A DNA stretch of 23,272 bases, from the NCBI GenBank assembly GCA_046080565.1, contig JBJTUF010000215.1:1-23272 (forward strand), written 5' to 3'. This document shows positions 7,617 to 17,600 of this stretch, in pieces (within the stretch, counting starts at the first letter, position 1; each line of letters opens with the position of its first letter). Source of the DNA: Cuspidothrix sp046080565. GTDB lineage: Bacteria > Cyanobacteriota > Cyanobacteriia > Cyanobacteriales > Nostocaceae. Position numbers and translations under genes: made by a program. The notes beneath the pieces are model-generated. The model made no database searches, had not been told where the DNA came from, and worked only from the letters and a program-made list of their open reading frames with translations.

Positions 7617-8402
7617 ATGCAACTGATAGATACCCACGTACACATTAACTTTGACATTTTTCAGCCAGATTTAGCAAACGTTCGCGCTCGATGGCAACAA
7701 GCAGGGGTAGTACGATTAGTACATTCCTGTGTTCACCCGCAAGAATTTGTGAGTATTAGCCAAATAGCACAGCAGTTTCCAGAACTGAGCTTTGCTGTAG
7801 GGCTACATCCCCTAGATGCCCATAAATGGGATGATCAAACAGCTAACGAAATCAAATCTTTGGCCAGTTCCCATCCTCAAGTAGTCGCCATAGGTGAAAC
7901 AGGAATGGATTTCTACAAAGCAGATAACTATGAGCATCAGCATCAAGTATTTGCATCACAATTAGCGATCGCTTGTGAATTAAACTTACCAGTGATCATC
8001 CATTGTCGTGATGCCGCATCGGCAGTGCGAGATGTATTGCAAAAATGGCGGGATTTGTATGGAGAAAAATTACGTGGTGTCATGCACTGCTGGGGAGGAA
8101 CACCAGAAGAAACCCAATGGTTTTTGGATTTGGGATTCTACATCAGCTTTAGCGGTACTGTCACCTTCAAAAATGCTCAAACCATCCAAGCATCTGCGGC
8201 AATGGTAAATAGCGATCGCCTACTCATAGAAACAGATTGCCCTTTTCTCTCACCTGTCCCTAAGCGCGGTGAAAAACGTAATGAACCAGCCTATGTTCGT
8301 TATGTAGCGGAACAAATAGCAAAACTACGAGGAGAAACTATTGAAGAAATTGCCCAGAAAACCACTGAAAATGCTTGTAGATTATTCGGTCTAGCATTAT
8401 AA
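7617..8402 (+). CDS. tatD: TatD family metal-dependent hydrolase / DNase
   Basis: A 261-residue TIM-barrel amidohydrolase-like enzyme; family members are Mg/Zn-dependent DNases with 3'-5' exonuclease activity, and some act in DNA repair. Metal-site residues are in place: His7 and His9 (DTHVHINFD), Glu94 (IGETGMDFY), His129 (VIIHCRD), His157 (VMHCWGG) and Asp207 (LIETDCPFLSP). The length is standard. The ATG at 7617 gives the expected MxLIDTHVH opening. It stands between rpsT and rpoB, an arrangement I recall from other cyanobacteria. No clear terminator follows; only a weak AGAAG/CTTCT hairpin was seen in the next 60 bases. Confidence 0.93.
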   Translation: MQLIDTHVHINFDIFQPDLANVRARWQQAGVVRLVHSCVHPQEFVSISQIAQQFPELSFAVGLHPLDAHKWDDQTANEIKSLASSHPQVVAIGETGMDFYKADNYEHQHQVFASQLAIACELNLPVIIHCRDAASAVRDVLQKWRDLYGEKLRGVMHCWGGTPEETQWFLDLGFYISFSGTVTFKNAQTIQASAAMVNSDRLLIETDCPFLSPVPKRGEKRNEPAYVRYVAEQIAKLRGETIEEIAQKTTENACRLFGLAL

Positions 8403-8866
8403 ATTTCAAATCCATCTGTGAAAATTCATTCTGATTCAATCAAGAAGATGCTTCTGGAAGAGAAAAATGTGCTAAACTTATTGTCCGAACTAGGGGCTTT
8501 GATGAAATGATGGTGTTGTACCGAAATCATCAAAATTACCTATATATCCATATCATAGTATTGCTTCCAAAACATTTAGCTTAAGCCATAATGGTAAAGG
8601 AAGGATAATCACTCCTAAAACTCAATTTGTGCTGTTATCAAACCGATATTAGCCAGTTTGAGGATTTGTGGTTTTAGCTCGCTTAACGAATCGAAGCACC
8701 CCAAATCTAAAATCCAAAATTGTCTGCCCATCCACTTAAAGTCTCTACAAACGGATGCTCTCAATAGATAACAAACCATGGCAACCTAGATTGACTAGGA
8801 AAAACTTCCAACCTGAAAACAGCAGTCCTTCAATATATCAAACAATAAAGAAAATCCTTAAACATA

Positions 8867-8885
8867 ATTGTCTAGACTAGACAAT
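8867..8885. promoter_or_regulatory. Perfect 19-bp palindrome, candidate operator
   Basis: ATTGTCTAG-A-CTAGACAAT has two perfect 9-bp arms around a single central base. A one-base loop is unfavourable for an RNA hairpin, so a binding site for a dimeric DNA-binding protein is the more natural reading. It lies about 315 bases before the rpoB start. The regulator is unknown. Confidence 0.5.
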
Positions 8886-9000
8886 CTTAGCAAGATCCGA
8901 TCCATAGTGCAGGGTTTTATAGCACTTTGCACTGTCAAATCAACATCTGCTGGAATTTCCACTTTTAGGATCTAACCGACACAGATCAAGTATCAGGCAT

Positions 9001-9128
9001 AAAATATGAATCAGTGTGAAGTTATTAAGCAAAATCCCATAGCTAAAACTACGCTGCAATGTCAGTAAACATATTAGGAGCAGATTCTTGCCTAATCTAT
9101 AAACTTCACCACCTAGAATTCATATTTT
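9001..9128 (+). promoter_or_regulatory. Predicted structured leader RNA upstream of rpoB
   Basis: AAAATATGAAT (9001-9011) is the exact inverse complement of 9118-9128. Just inside, GTGAAGTT (9016-9023) is the exact inverse complement of 9102-9109. An inner hairpin ATTAGG/CCTAAT (9073-9078 with 9091-9096) lies between them. These helices nest without conflict, giving a closed, branched fold that ends 71 bases before the rpoB start. It matches no riboswitch or leader class I can name. Confidence 0.5.
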
Positions 9129-9199
9129 AGCACAAAGCCACAAGGCAGACTCCACCAGTACCTCTTTGAAAGTTTAACCAGGTTGATAAAGGTAAAGGC

Positions 9200-12100
9200 A
9201 TGACTAACGACAAATATATGGAATCCGCCTTTCTATTACCCGACTTGATTGAAATACAGCGTGCTAGTTTTCGCTGGTTTCTAGAAGAAGGGCTAATAGA
9301 AGAATTAAACTCCTTTAGTCCAATTACAGACTACACTGGCAAACTAGAACTGCACTTTCTCGGTAATAATTACAAACTCAAAGAACCAAAATATAGCGTT
9401 GAAGAATCAAAGCGTAGAGATAGCACCTATGCCGTGCAGATGTATGTCCCTACAAGGCTACTAAATAAAGAAACAGGAGACATTAAAGAACAAGAAGTAT
9501 TTATTGGTGATCTGCCATTAATGACAGATCGAGGCACATTTATTATTAATGGAGCCGAGCGAGTCATTGTGAATCAGATAGTGCGATCGCCTGGAGTTTA
9601 CTATAAATCAGAAATTGATAAAAACGGACGGCGTACCTATTCTGCCAGCTTAATCCCTAACCGGGGAGCATGGCTGAAATTTGAAACAGATCGTAACGAC
9701 CTAGTGTGGGTACGCATAGATAAAACTCGGAAACTATCAGCCCAGGTACTTCTAAAAGCCCTAGGCTTATCAGACAACGAAATTTTTGATGCCCTACGCC
9801 ATCCAGAATACTTCCAAAAAACCATAGAAAAAGAAGGGCAATTTTCCGAAGAAGAAGCCCTAATGGAATTATACCGGAAACTCCGTCCCGGTGAACCACC
9901 CACAGTATTAGGTGGACAACAGCTTTTAGACTCCCGATTCTTTGATCCTAAGCGCTATGACCTAGGCAAAGTTGGTCGTTATAAACTCAACAAAAAACTC
10001 CGCCTTTCCGTACCCGACACCATGCGCGTCCTCACTTCTGGGGACATCCTCGCAGCCATTGATTACCTGATCAACTTGGAATATGACATCGGTAGTATTG
10101 ATGACATTGATCACCTCGGAAATCGTCGAGTTAGAAGCGTCGGTGAACTACTGCAAAACCAAGTCAGAGTAGGTTTAAACCGCCTAGAAAGAATTATTCG
10201 GGAACGGATGACAGTATCCGATGCCGAAGTTCTCACCCCCGCATCCCTAGTCAACCCCAAACCCTTAGTAGCAGCCATCAAAGAATTCTTTGGTTCAAGC
10301 CAACTAAGTCAATTCATGGATCAAACTAACCCCCTAGCGGAATTGACCCACAAACGTCGTCTTAGCGCCTTAGGACCAGGTGGTTTAACCAGAGAAAGAG
10401 CCGGGTTTGCAGTCCGAGACATTCACCCCAGCCACTACGGCCGCATCTGCCCCATTGAAACACCGGAAGGTCCAAACGCTGGCTTAATTGGTTCATTAGC
10501 CACCCACGCCCGTGTTAACCTATATGGTTTCTTAGAAACTCCATTTAGACCAGTAGAAAATGGTCGAGTACGGTTTGATGTCCCTCCCGTTTACATGACA
10601 GCAGATGAAGAAGACGACCTGCGCACAGCCACAGGTGACGTTCCCCTAGATGAAAACGGCTACATCAAAGGACCACAAGTACCAGTTCGTTATCGCCAAG
10701 ACTGGACAACCACAACCCCCGAACAAGTAGACTATGTAGCAGTTTCCCCAGTGCAAATCGTCTCAGTTGCTACTAGCATGATTCCCTTCTTGGAACATGA
10801 CGACGCTAACCGAGCCTTGATGGGGTCGAATATGCAACGGCAAGCCGTACCCTTGTTAAAACCAGAGCGTCCCTTAGTGGGAACAGGTTTAGAAGCCCAA
10901 GCCGCTAGAGACTCCGGGATGGTCATAGTCTCCCGTACTGATGGTGAAGTTTTCTATGTGGATGCCACAGAAATTCGTGTGCGCGTCAGTGGTCAATCCT
11001 TATTAACAAACCAACAAATAGCAGACAACGAACCACAGACAACAGACAAACCCCAAGAAATTAAATACAACCTTTCCAAATACCAACGTTCCAACCAAGA
11101 CACCTGTTTAAACCAAAAACCCTTAGTGAGAATAGGCGAAAAAGTCGTCGCTGGTCAGGTACTAGCCGATGGTTCTTCAACAGAAGGCGGAGAACTGGCA
11201 CTAGGACAAAACATAGTCGTCGCGTATATGCCCTGGGAAGGTTACAACTACGAAGACGCAATTCTCATTTCTGAACGGTTGGTACAAGATGACATCTATA
11301 CCTCCATTCACATTGAAAAATACGAAATCGAAGCCAGACAAACCAAACTTGGCCCAGAAGAAATCACCAGAGAAATTCCCAACGTTGGGGAAGATGCCCT
11401 CAGACAGTTAGATGAACAAGGCACTATTCGTATTGGTGCATGGGTAGAAGCAGGGGATATTCTTGTCGGTAAAGTCACTCCCAAAGGTGAATCTGACCAA
11501 CCTCCCGAAGAAAAACTTCTCCGCGCTATCTTTGGCGAAAAAGCCCGCGACGTGCGGGACAACTCCCTGCGAGTTCCCAATGGTGAAAAAGGCCGGGTTG
11601 TGGATGTGCGGTTATTTACCCGTGAACAAGGTGACGAATTGCCACCAGGGGCGAATATGGTAGTCCGCGTGTACGTTGCCCAAAAACGCAAAATCCAAGT
11701 AGGCGACAAAATGGCAGGGAGACATGGCAACAAAGGGATTATTTCCCGTATTCTTCCTGCTGAAGATATGCCCTATTTAGCCGATGGTTCACCAGTGGAT
11801 ATCGTTCTCAACCCCTTGGGTGTACCCAGCCGGATGAACGTGGGTCAAGTATTTGAATGTTTACTGGGTTGGGCTGGTCATAACCTGGGAGTAAGGTTTA
11901 AAATGACACCCTTTGACGAAATGTATGGCGAAGAAACCTCCCGCCGTCTCGTTCACGGCAAACTCCAAGAAGCTAGAGACGAAACAGGTAGAGATTGGGT
12001 TTATAACCCCGAAAATTCAGGTAAAGTCATGGTTTATGACGGGCGCACTGGTGAACCCTTTGACCGCGCCGTTACCGTCGGTGTTGCCTATATGCTCAAA

Positions 12101-12553
12101 CTGGTGCATTTAGTAGATGACAAAATTCACGCCCGTTCCACTGGACCCTACTCCCTTGTTACCCAGCAACCTCTGGGCGGTAAAGCTCAACAAGGTGGTC
12201 AAAGATTTGGAGAAATGGAAGTTTGGGCATTGGAAGCCTTCGGGGCTGCTTATACCTTGCAGGAACTATTAACAGTCAAATCCGATGATATGCAAGGTCG
12301 TAACGAAGCCCTCAATGCCATTGTTAAGGGTAAAGCCATTCCTCGCCCTGGTACACCAGAATCTTTCAAGGTATTAATGCGCGAGTTGCAATCATTGGGT
12401 TTAGATATTGCCGTCCATAAGGTAGAAACCCAAGCAGATGGTAGTTCCTTGGATGTGGAAGTAGACCTAATGGCAGACCAAGCCGCTCGGCGCACACCTC
12501 CCAGACCTACCTATGAATCACTTTCTCGTGAATCATTGGATGAGGAAGAGTAG
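9200..12553 (+). CDS. rpoB: DNA-directed RNA polymerase subunit beta
   Basis: The beta subunit of RNA polymerase, 1117 residues, close to the cyanobacterial norm (shorter than E. coli because the large beta insertions are lacking). The start MTNDKYMESAFLLPDLIEIQ fits the family; AAAGG lies shortly upstream. The rifampicin region is intact around residues 360-440: SQFMDQTNPLAELTHKRRLS, then ALGPGGLTRERAGF and GRICPIETPEGPNAGLI. The C-terminal switch region has GRHGNKGIISRI, PFDEMYGEETSR and QPLGGKAQQGGQRFGEMEVW. Unusual: residues about 596-620 (VSGQSLLTNQ through TTDKPQE) form a low-complexity stretch that looks like a translated repeat, directly before the conserved IKYNLSKYQRSNQDTC. rpoC1 follows after 104 bases. 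Confidence 0.99.
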   Translation: MTNDKYMESAFLLPDLIEIQRASFRWFLEEGLIEELNSFSPITDYTGKLELHFLGNNYKLKEPKYSVEESKRRDSTYAVQMYVPTRLLNKETGDIKEQEVFIGDLPLMTDRGTFIINGAERVIVNQIVRSPGVYYKSEIDKNGRRTYSASLIPNRGAWLKFETDRNDLVWVRIDKTRKLSAQVLLKALGLSDNEIFDALRHPEYFQKTIEKEGQFSEEEALMELYRKLRPGEPPTVLGGQQLLDSRFFDPKRYDLGKVGRYKLNKKLRLSVPDTMRVLTSGDILAAIDYLINLEYDIGSIDDIDHLGNRRVRSVGELLQNQVRVGLNRLERIIRERMTVSDAEVLTPASLVNPKPLVAAIKEFFGSSQLSQFMDQTNPLAELTHKRRLSALGPGGLTRERAGFAVRDIHPSHYGRICPIETPEGPNAGLIGSLATHARVNLYGFLETPFRPVENGRVRFDVPPVYMTADEEDDLRTATGDVPLDENGYIKGPQVPVRYRQDWTTTTPEQVDYVAVSPVQIVSVATSMIPFLEHDDANRALMGSNMQRQAVPLLKPERPLVGTGLEAQAARDSGMVIVSRTDGEVFYVDATEIRVRVSGQSLLTNQQIADNEPQTTDKPQEIKYNLSKYQRSNQDTCLNQKPLVRIGEKVVAGQVLADGSSTEGGELALGQNIVVAYMPWEGYNYEDAILISERLVQDDIYTSIHIEKYEIEARQTKLGPEEITREIPNVGEDALRQLDEQGTIRIGAWVEAGDILVGKVTPKGESDQPPEEKLLRAIFGEKARDVRDNSLRVPNGEKGRVVDVRLFTREQGDELPPGANMVVRVYVAQKRKIQVGDKMAGRHGNKGIISRILPAEDMPYLADGSPVDIVLNPLGVPSRMNVGQVFECLLGWAGHNLGVRFKMTPFDEMYGEETSRRLVHGKLQEARDETGRDWVYNPENSGKVMVYDGRTGEPFDRAVTVGVAYMLKLVHLVDDKIHARSTGPYSLVTQQPLGGKAQQGGQRFGEMEVWALEAFGAAYTLQELLTVKSDDMQGRNEALNAIVKGKAIPRPGTPESFKVLMRELQSLGLDIAVHKVETQADGSSLDVEVDLMADQAARRTPPRPTYESLSRESLDEEE
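10985..11058 (+). repeat. Repeat-derived in-frame segment within rpoB
   Basis: The segment opens with GTCAGTGGTCA (10985-10995), an 11-mer also found in rpoC2 (17556-17566), and continues with ACAGACAACAGACAA-like near-heptamer DNA (about 11034-11048). It encodes a Gln/Asn/Thr/Asp-rich linker unlike the rest of the subunit. The reading frame stays open. That this is an insertion relative to relatives is inferred from memory of the conserved flanks. Confidence 0.5.
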
Positions 12554-12652
12554 GTAATGGTTAACGGGTAATGGGTAATAGGGAATAAATTCTTTCTTTC
12601 CAATTACCAATTACCAATCACCAATTTTTAATTTTTCATTTTTCATTTTTAA
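12554..12652. repeat. Heptamer arrays filling the rpoB-rpoC1 gap
   Basis: GGGTAAT-type units (about 12567-12587) face three CCAATTA/CCAATCA units plus one variant (12600-12627), able to form an imperfect stem. They run into four T-rich heptamers TTTTTAA, TTTTTCA, TTTTTCA, TTTTTAA (12625-12652). The array stops five bases before the rpoC1 ATG, leaving no recognisable Shine-Dalgarno sequence. Confidence 0.85.
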
Positions 12653-12657
12653 TTCAC

Positions 12658-14550
12658 ATGAGATCCCCCCAAAGTAATCAATTTGACTACGTAAAAATTG
12701 GTATAGCCTCACCAGAACGCATTCGCCAATGGGGTGAGAGGACTTTACCTAATGGACAATTGGTAGGTGAAGTCACCAAACCAGAAACTATCAATTACCG
12801 AACTCTCAAGCCAGAAATGGATGGTTTGTTTTGCGAACGCATTTTTGGGCCAGCTAAGGACTGGGAATGTCATTGTGGCAAATACAAACGAGTGCGCCAT
12901 AGAGGTATAGTTTGCGAGCGCTGTGGTGTAGAAGTTACTGAGTCTCGCGTCCGTCGCCACCGCATGGGCTTTATTAAACTAGCAGCACCAGTGGCTCATG
13001 TTTGGTATCTCAAGGGGATTCCTAGCTATATCGCTATTTTGCTGGATATGCCCCTACGAGATGTGGAGCAAATTGTTTATTTCAACTCATACTGTGTTTT
13101 AGCTCCTGGTAATGCCGATACCCTCACCTACAAACAACTTCTGAGTGAAGACCAGTGGTTAGAAATTGAAGATGCTATCTACAGCGAAGACTCCCAGCTA
13201 GAAGGTGTGGAAGTGGGCATTGGGGCGGAGGCACTGCTGCGACTATTGGCGGATATTAATTTAGAGCAAGAAGCAGAATCCCTCAGAGAAGAAATTGCCA
13301 ACGCCAAGGGACAAAAACGCGCCAAATTAATTAAACGGCTGCGGGTAATAGATAACTTCATTGCCACTGGTTCTCAACCCGAATGGATGGTAATGGAAAT
13401 TATCCCCGTCATTCCTCCTGACCTGCGCCCCATGGTACAGCTAGATGGCGGTAGATTTGCCACCAGCGATTTAAACGACTTGTACCGCCGGGTGATTAAC
13501 CGCAATAATCGGTTAGCTAGACTCCAGGAAATCCTCGCCCCCGAAATTATTGTCCGTAACGAAAAACGGATGCTGCAAGAAGCGGTGGATGCTCTGATTG
13601 ATAATGGTCGTCGCGGACGGACAGTGGTGGGGGCAAACAACCGCCCCTTAAAGTCTCTCTCAGATATTATTGAGGGCAAACAAGGACGCTTCCGTCAAAA
13701 CCTGCTGGGTAAACGGGTGGACTACTCCGGGCGTTCGGTAATTGTGGTTGGACCCAAACTGCAAATTCACCAGTGCGGACTACCCAGAGAAATGGCCATA
13801 GAACTGTTCCAACCCTTTGTGATTAATCGGTTGATTCGTTCAGGTATGGTCAACAATATCAAAGCTGCTAAAAAACTAATTTCGCGCAATGACCCCACGG
13901 TTTGGGATGTGTTGGAAGAGGTAATAGAAGGGCATCCGGTAATGTTAAACCGAGCGCCAACCTTGCACCGCTTAGGTATTCAAGCCTTTGAACCGATTTT
14001 AGTGGAAGGGCGAGCTATTCAACTCCATCCTTTAGTCTGTCCTGCTTTCAACGCTGACTTTGACGGAGACCAAATGGCGGTTCACGTCCCTCTGTCTCTA
14101 GAGAGTCAAGCAGAAGCAAGGTTGTTAATGTTGGCTTCCAATAATATTCTGTCCCCAGCAACAGGTAGACCAATTGTTACCCCTAGCCAAGATATGGTAT
14201 TGGGAGCATATTATCTGACGGCGGAAAATCCCAACGCTACTAAGGGCGCAGGTAGATATTTCTCATCTCTAGATGACGTAATTATGGCTTACGAAGCCCA
14301 GCAAGTGGAACTTCATGCTTATATTTACGTGCGTTTTGATGGAGAAATGGAAACGGGAGAACCAGACACAGAACCTGTAGAAATCATTGAAGACAAAGAT
14401 GATAAGGGTAAACTAATCAGTCGCACCTTAATTTATAAATTCCGTCGTGTGCGTGAAGATGCCCAAGGAAACTTAATTTCTCAGTACATTTATACAACCC
14501 CTGGACGAGCTATTTACAATAAAGCTATTCAGGAAGCGATAGACGCGTAG
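12658..14550 (+). CDS. rpoC1: DNA-directed RNA polymerase subunit gamma (beta-prime N-terminal part)
   Basis: In cyanobacteria and plastids the beta-prime subunit is split; this 630-residue protein is the N-terminal half and carries the catalytic magnesium site. Zinc ribbon cysteines are 71, 73, 86 and 89 (CHCGKYK, then CERCGVE). The rudder/lid region includes QGRFRQNLLGKRVDYSGRS; the catalytic loop NADFDGDQMAVHVPL begins near residue 465. The ATG at 12658 (MRSPQSNQFDYVKIGIASPE) is right for the family. No ribosome binding site is visible because T-rich heptamers lead up to the start. The C-terminus (RRVREDAQGNLISQYIYTTPGRAIYN) ends where rpoC2 takes over after 132 bases. The split is normal and not a frameshift. 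Confidence 0.99.
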   Translation: MRSPQSNQFDYVKIGIASPERIRQWGERTLPNGQLVGEVTKPETINYRTLKPEMDGLFCERIFGPAKDWECHCGKYKRVRHRGIVCERCGVEVTESRVRRHRMGFIKLAAPVAHVWYLKGIPSYIAILLDMPLRDVEQIVYFNSYCVLAPGNADTLTYKQLLSEDQWLEIEDAIYSEDSQLEGVEVGIGAEALLRLLADINLEQEAESLREEIANAKGQKRAKLIKRLRVIDNFIATGSQPEWMVMEIIPVIPPDLRPMVQLDGGRFATSDLNDLYRRVINRNNRLARLQEILAPEIIVRNEKRMLQEAVDALIDNGRRGRTVVGANNRPLKSLSDIIEGKQGRFRQNLLGKRVDYSGRSVIVVGPKLQIHQCGLPREMAIELFQPFVINRLIRSGMVNNIKAAKKLISRNDPTVWDVLEEVIEGHPVMLNRAPTLHRLGIQAFEPILVEGRAIQLHPLVCPAFNADFDGDQMAVHVPLSLESQAEARLLMLASNNILSPATGRPIVTPSQDMVLGAYYLTAENPNATKGAGRYFSSLDDVIMAYEAQQVELHAYIYVRFDGEMETGEPDTEPVEIIEDKDDKGKLISRTLIYKFRRVREDAQGNLISQYIYTTPGRAIYNKAIQEAIDA

Positions 14551-14554
14551 GAAA

Positions 14555-14667
14555 ATTAAAAATTGAGAATTAAAAATTAAAAATGAAGGAAATAACTTTT
14601 TCAAAGTTCCTTTGTTTTTAATTTATTCTTCTCTTAATTTTTAATTTTTAATTTGTAATTTTTAATT
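14555..14667. repeat. Opposed AT-rich heptamer arrays in the rpoC1-rpoC2 gap
   Basis: Four ATTAAAA-type heptamers plus one variant (14555-14589) face five TTTAATT-type heptamers (14633-14667). They are inverse complements of each other. Between them a core hairpin AAGGA...ACTTT-TTC-AAAGT-TCCTT (about 14586-14612) adds to the fold. The result is a long, nearly continuous AT stem inside an essential operon, ending before a weak GAAG ribosome binding site of rpoC2. Confidence 0.85.
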
Positions 14668-14682
14668 GGAACGAAGTGACCT

Positions 14683-17600
14683 ATGACTAAAGCAGTTTTT
14701 CGCAATCTTGTGGTTAATAAGGGTAAACTGAGAGATTTGATTTCTTGGTCATTTACCCATTATGGAACGGCGCGGACGGCAGTAATGGCGGATAAACTCA
14801 AAGACTTGGGTTTCCGCTATGCCACCAAAGCGGGGGTATCTATTAGTGTGGATGATTTAATGATTCCCCCTTCCAAAAAAGAACTCCTGGAAGCTGCGGA
14901 AGCGGAAATTCTCGCCACTGAAGAACGTTACCAAAGGGGCGAAATTACTGAGGTTGAACGTTTCCAAAAAGTTATTGATACCTGGAACAGTACCTCCGAG
15001 GCACTCAAAGATGAGGTAGTGGTTCACTTTAAAAAAACCAACCCCCTCAACTCCGTGTACATGATGGCATTTTCTGGAGCGCGGGGGAACATTTCCCAAG
15101 TTCGGCAATTGGTGGGGATGCGGGGACTAATGGCAGATCCCCAAGGCGAAATTATTGACTTACCAATTAAAACCAACTTCCGGGAAGGATTGACAGTTAC
15201 AGAATATATTATTTCCAGTTATGGCGCACGGAAAGGACTGGTAGATACTGCTTTAAGAACAGCAGACTCTGGTTACTTAACTCGGCGGTTAGTGGATGTT
15301 TCCCAAGATGTAATTATCCGGGAGTTGGACTGTGGCACTAATAGGGGTTTGACTATTGGGGCAATGATTGAGGGTAACAAAACCTTAATTAAACTAGCAA
15401 CCCGGTTAATTGGTAGAGTAGTGGCGGAAGATGTAATTCATCCAGAAACTAAGGAAATCATCGCTCCTCGTAATACTCCCATAGATGATGATCTAGCGAT
15501 CGCTATTCAAAAAGCTGGAGTAAAAACTGTCACAGTCCGTAGTCCCCTCACCTGCGAAGCTGCTCGTTCCGTTTGTCAACACTGCTATGGCTGGAGTTTA
15601 GCCCACGCCAAAATGGTAGATTTAGGCGAAGCAGTGGGAATTATTGCCGCCCAGAGTATTGGTGAACCCGGTACACAGCTAACTATGCGGACATTCCACA
15701 CCGGCGGGGTATTTACTGGGGAAGTTGCCCAACAAGTCCGTTCTGAAGTCGCAGGAACAGTCAAAATTCCTCGTAAACTACAAACCCGCCCCTACCGTAC
15801 CCGCCATGGAGAAGATGCCCTCTATGTCGAAGCCAACGGTACATTAACCATTGAAGGAGACAAAAAACAGGGTACAGGAGAAAGCCAAGAAATTGCCGTT
15901 ACCCAAGGTTCAACCCTATATATTCACAATGGCCAACAGGTCCTAGCAGATCATTTAGTTGCAGAAGTCGCCCTGGGTGGTAGAACTACCAGAACCAACA
16001 CTGAAAAAGCCGTTAAAGATGTGGCTTCTGACCTAGCAGGGGAAGTGAAATTTTCCGAAGTAGTGGCAGAACAAAAAACCGACCGTCAAGGTAACACCAC
16101 CATTACCGCCTCTAGAGGAGGATTAATTTGGATTCTGTCTGGGGATGTTTACAACTTACCCCCCGGTGCAGAACTGATAGTTAAAAATGGCGATGCGATT
16201 GACACTAACGGCGTATTAGCCCAAACCAAGCTCACCACCATACACGGTGGTGTAGTCCGCCTCCCAGAAGCAATTCCTGGTAAAGCCACCAGAGAAGTCG
16301 AAATTATTACTGCTTCCGTAATTCTTGACCAAGCGGCCATCACCGTCCATAGTTCCCAAGGGCGCAACAATTACCTCATTACCACTACCAACAACCAAGA
16401 ATTTAACCTTCGGGCTACCCCTGGTACAAAGGTACAAAACGGTCAAGTAGTAGCAGAACTAATAGATGACCATTACCGCACCACCACCGGCGGCTTTTTG
16501 AAATTTGCTGGAGTGGAAGTACAGAAAAAAGGTAAAGCCAAACTCGGTTATGAAGTAGTTCAAGGGGGAACACTGCTGTGGATACCCGAAGAAACCCACG
16601 AAGTGAATAAAGACATTTCCCTACTATTGGTAGAAGATGGTCAATTTGTAGAACCAGGTACAGAAGTAGTCAAAGATATTTTCTGTCAAACTGGTGGAGT
16701 AGTGGAAGTGACCCAAAAGAACGACATCCTCCGGGAAGTGGTCATTAAACCCGGTGAACTGCTAACGGTAGATGACCCAGAAGCAGTGATGGAAAAAAAT
16801 GATACCTTCCTACAACCAGGCGAAGAACTGCAAGGAACAACCGCTACCGAACTGCGTTATATCCAGTATGTAGAAACTCCCGAAGGCCCTGCCCTCCTCA
16901 GTCGTCCCGTAGTCGAGTTTCCTGTTCCCACCAACCCCGATGTTCCCTCCACTACTTCCGTCAGTCAACATACAGGCCGTTCTATCCAACTGCGCGCAGT
17001 CCAACGTATCCCCTACAAAGACTCGGAACGGGTGAAATCTGTCGAAGGAGTGGAACTGCTGCGGACACAAATAGTTTTAGAAATTGAACAAGAAGCAGAT
17101 GGTGAACACAGTGCTTCTCCCTTAGCGGCCGACATAGAACTAATTCCTGATTCAGACAATGAAGAAATTCAACGTTTGCAGTTAGTGATCCTAGAGTCCC
17201 TAGTCATGCGCCGAGACATCACCGCCGATGCCACCCAAGGCAGCACCCAAACTAATTTGGAAGTCAAAGACGGTGACACCATTGCCCCCGGTGCGGTTGT
17301 TGCCCGAACTCAAATCTTGTGTAAAGAAGGTGGCATAGTTCGCGGTGTACAAAAAGGAACAGAAACCGTCCGCCGTTGTTTAGTATTACGTCAACATGAT
17401 TTGGTGACAGTGAATACTAATCTTGCTCCCAAAGTCAAAACTGGAGATTTGGTAGTTGAGGGTAGCGAAATTGCTCCTGGTATCCTGGCGGCTGAGTCTG
17501 GACAAGTGGTAGAAGTTGTCAACCCTTCGGCTACGCTCAGGGCAAGTGGTCAGTCGTCAGTGGTCAGTGACACAACAACGGACAACGGACAACTCACAAC

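Larger units (their letters stand above)
8403..9199 (+). promoter_or_regulatory. Long (797-base) untranslated region ahead of rpoB
   Basis: No convincing gene is present. It should contain the rpoB promoter and leader. TTGACT at about 8791 is a possible -35, but the -10 partner (TGAAAA) is poor, so no promoter is claimed. Other contents are three heptamers AAATCTA/AAATCCA/AAATTGT (8703-8723), a 19-bp palindrome (8867-8885), competing small hairpins at 8906-8933 (AGTGCA/TGCACT, or GTGC/GCAC), and a large folded segment at 9001-9128. The size and structure suggest regulation of RNA polymerase synthesis at the leader level, which is inference. Confidence 0.55.

Noticed and set aside
8403..9199. 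A missed small gene in the region ahead of rpoB
   Set aside because: No frame of meaningful length with a start signal was found; stops are frequent in all frames.
14548..14683. Frameshift splitting the beta-prime gene
   Set aside because: The rpoC1/rpoC2 split is normal in cyanobacteria and plastids, and both halves have proper ends.
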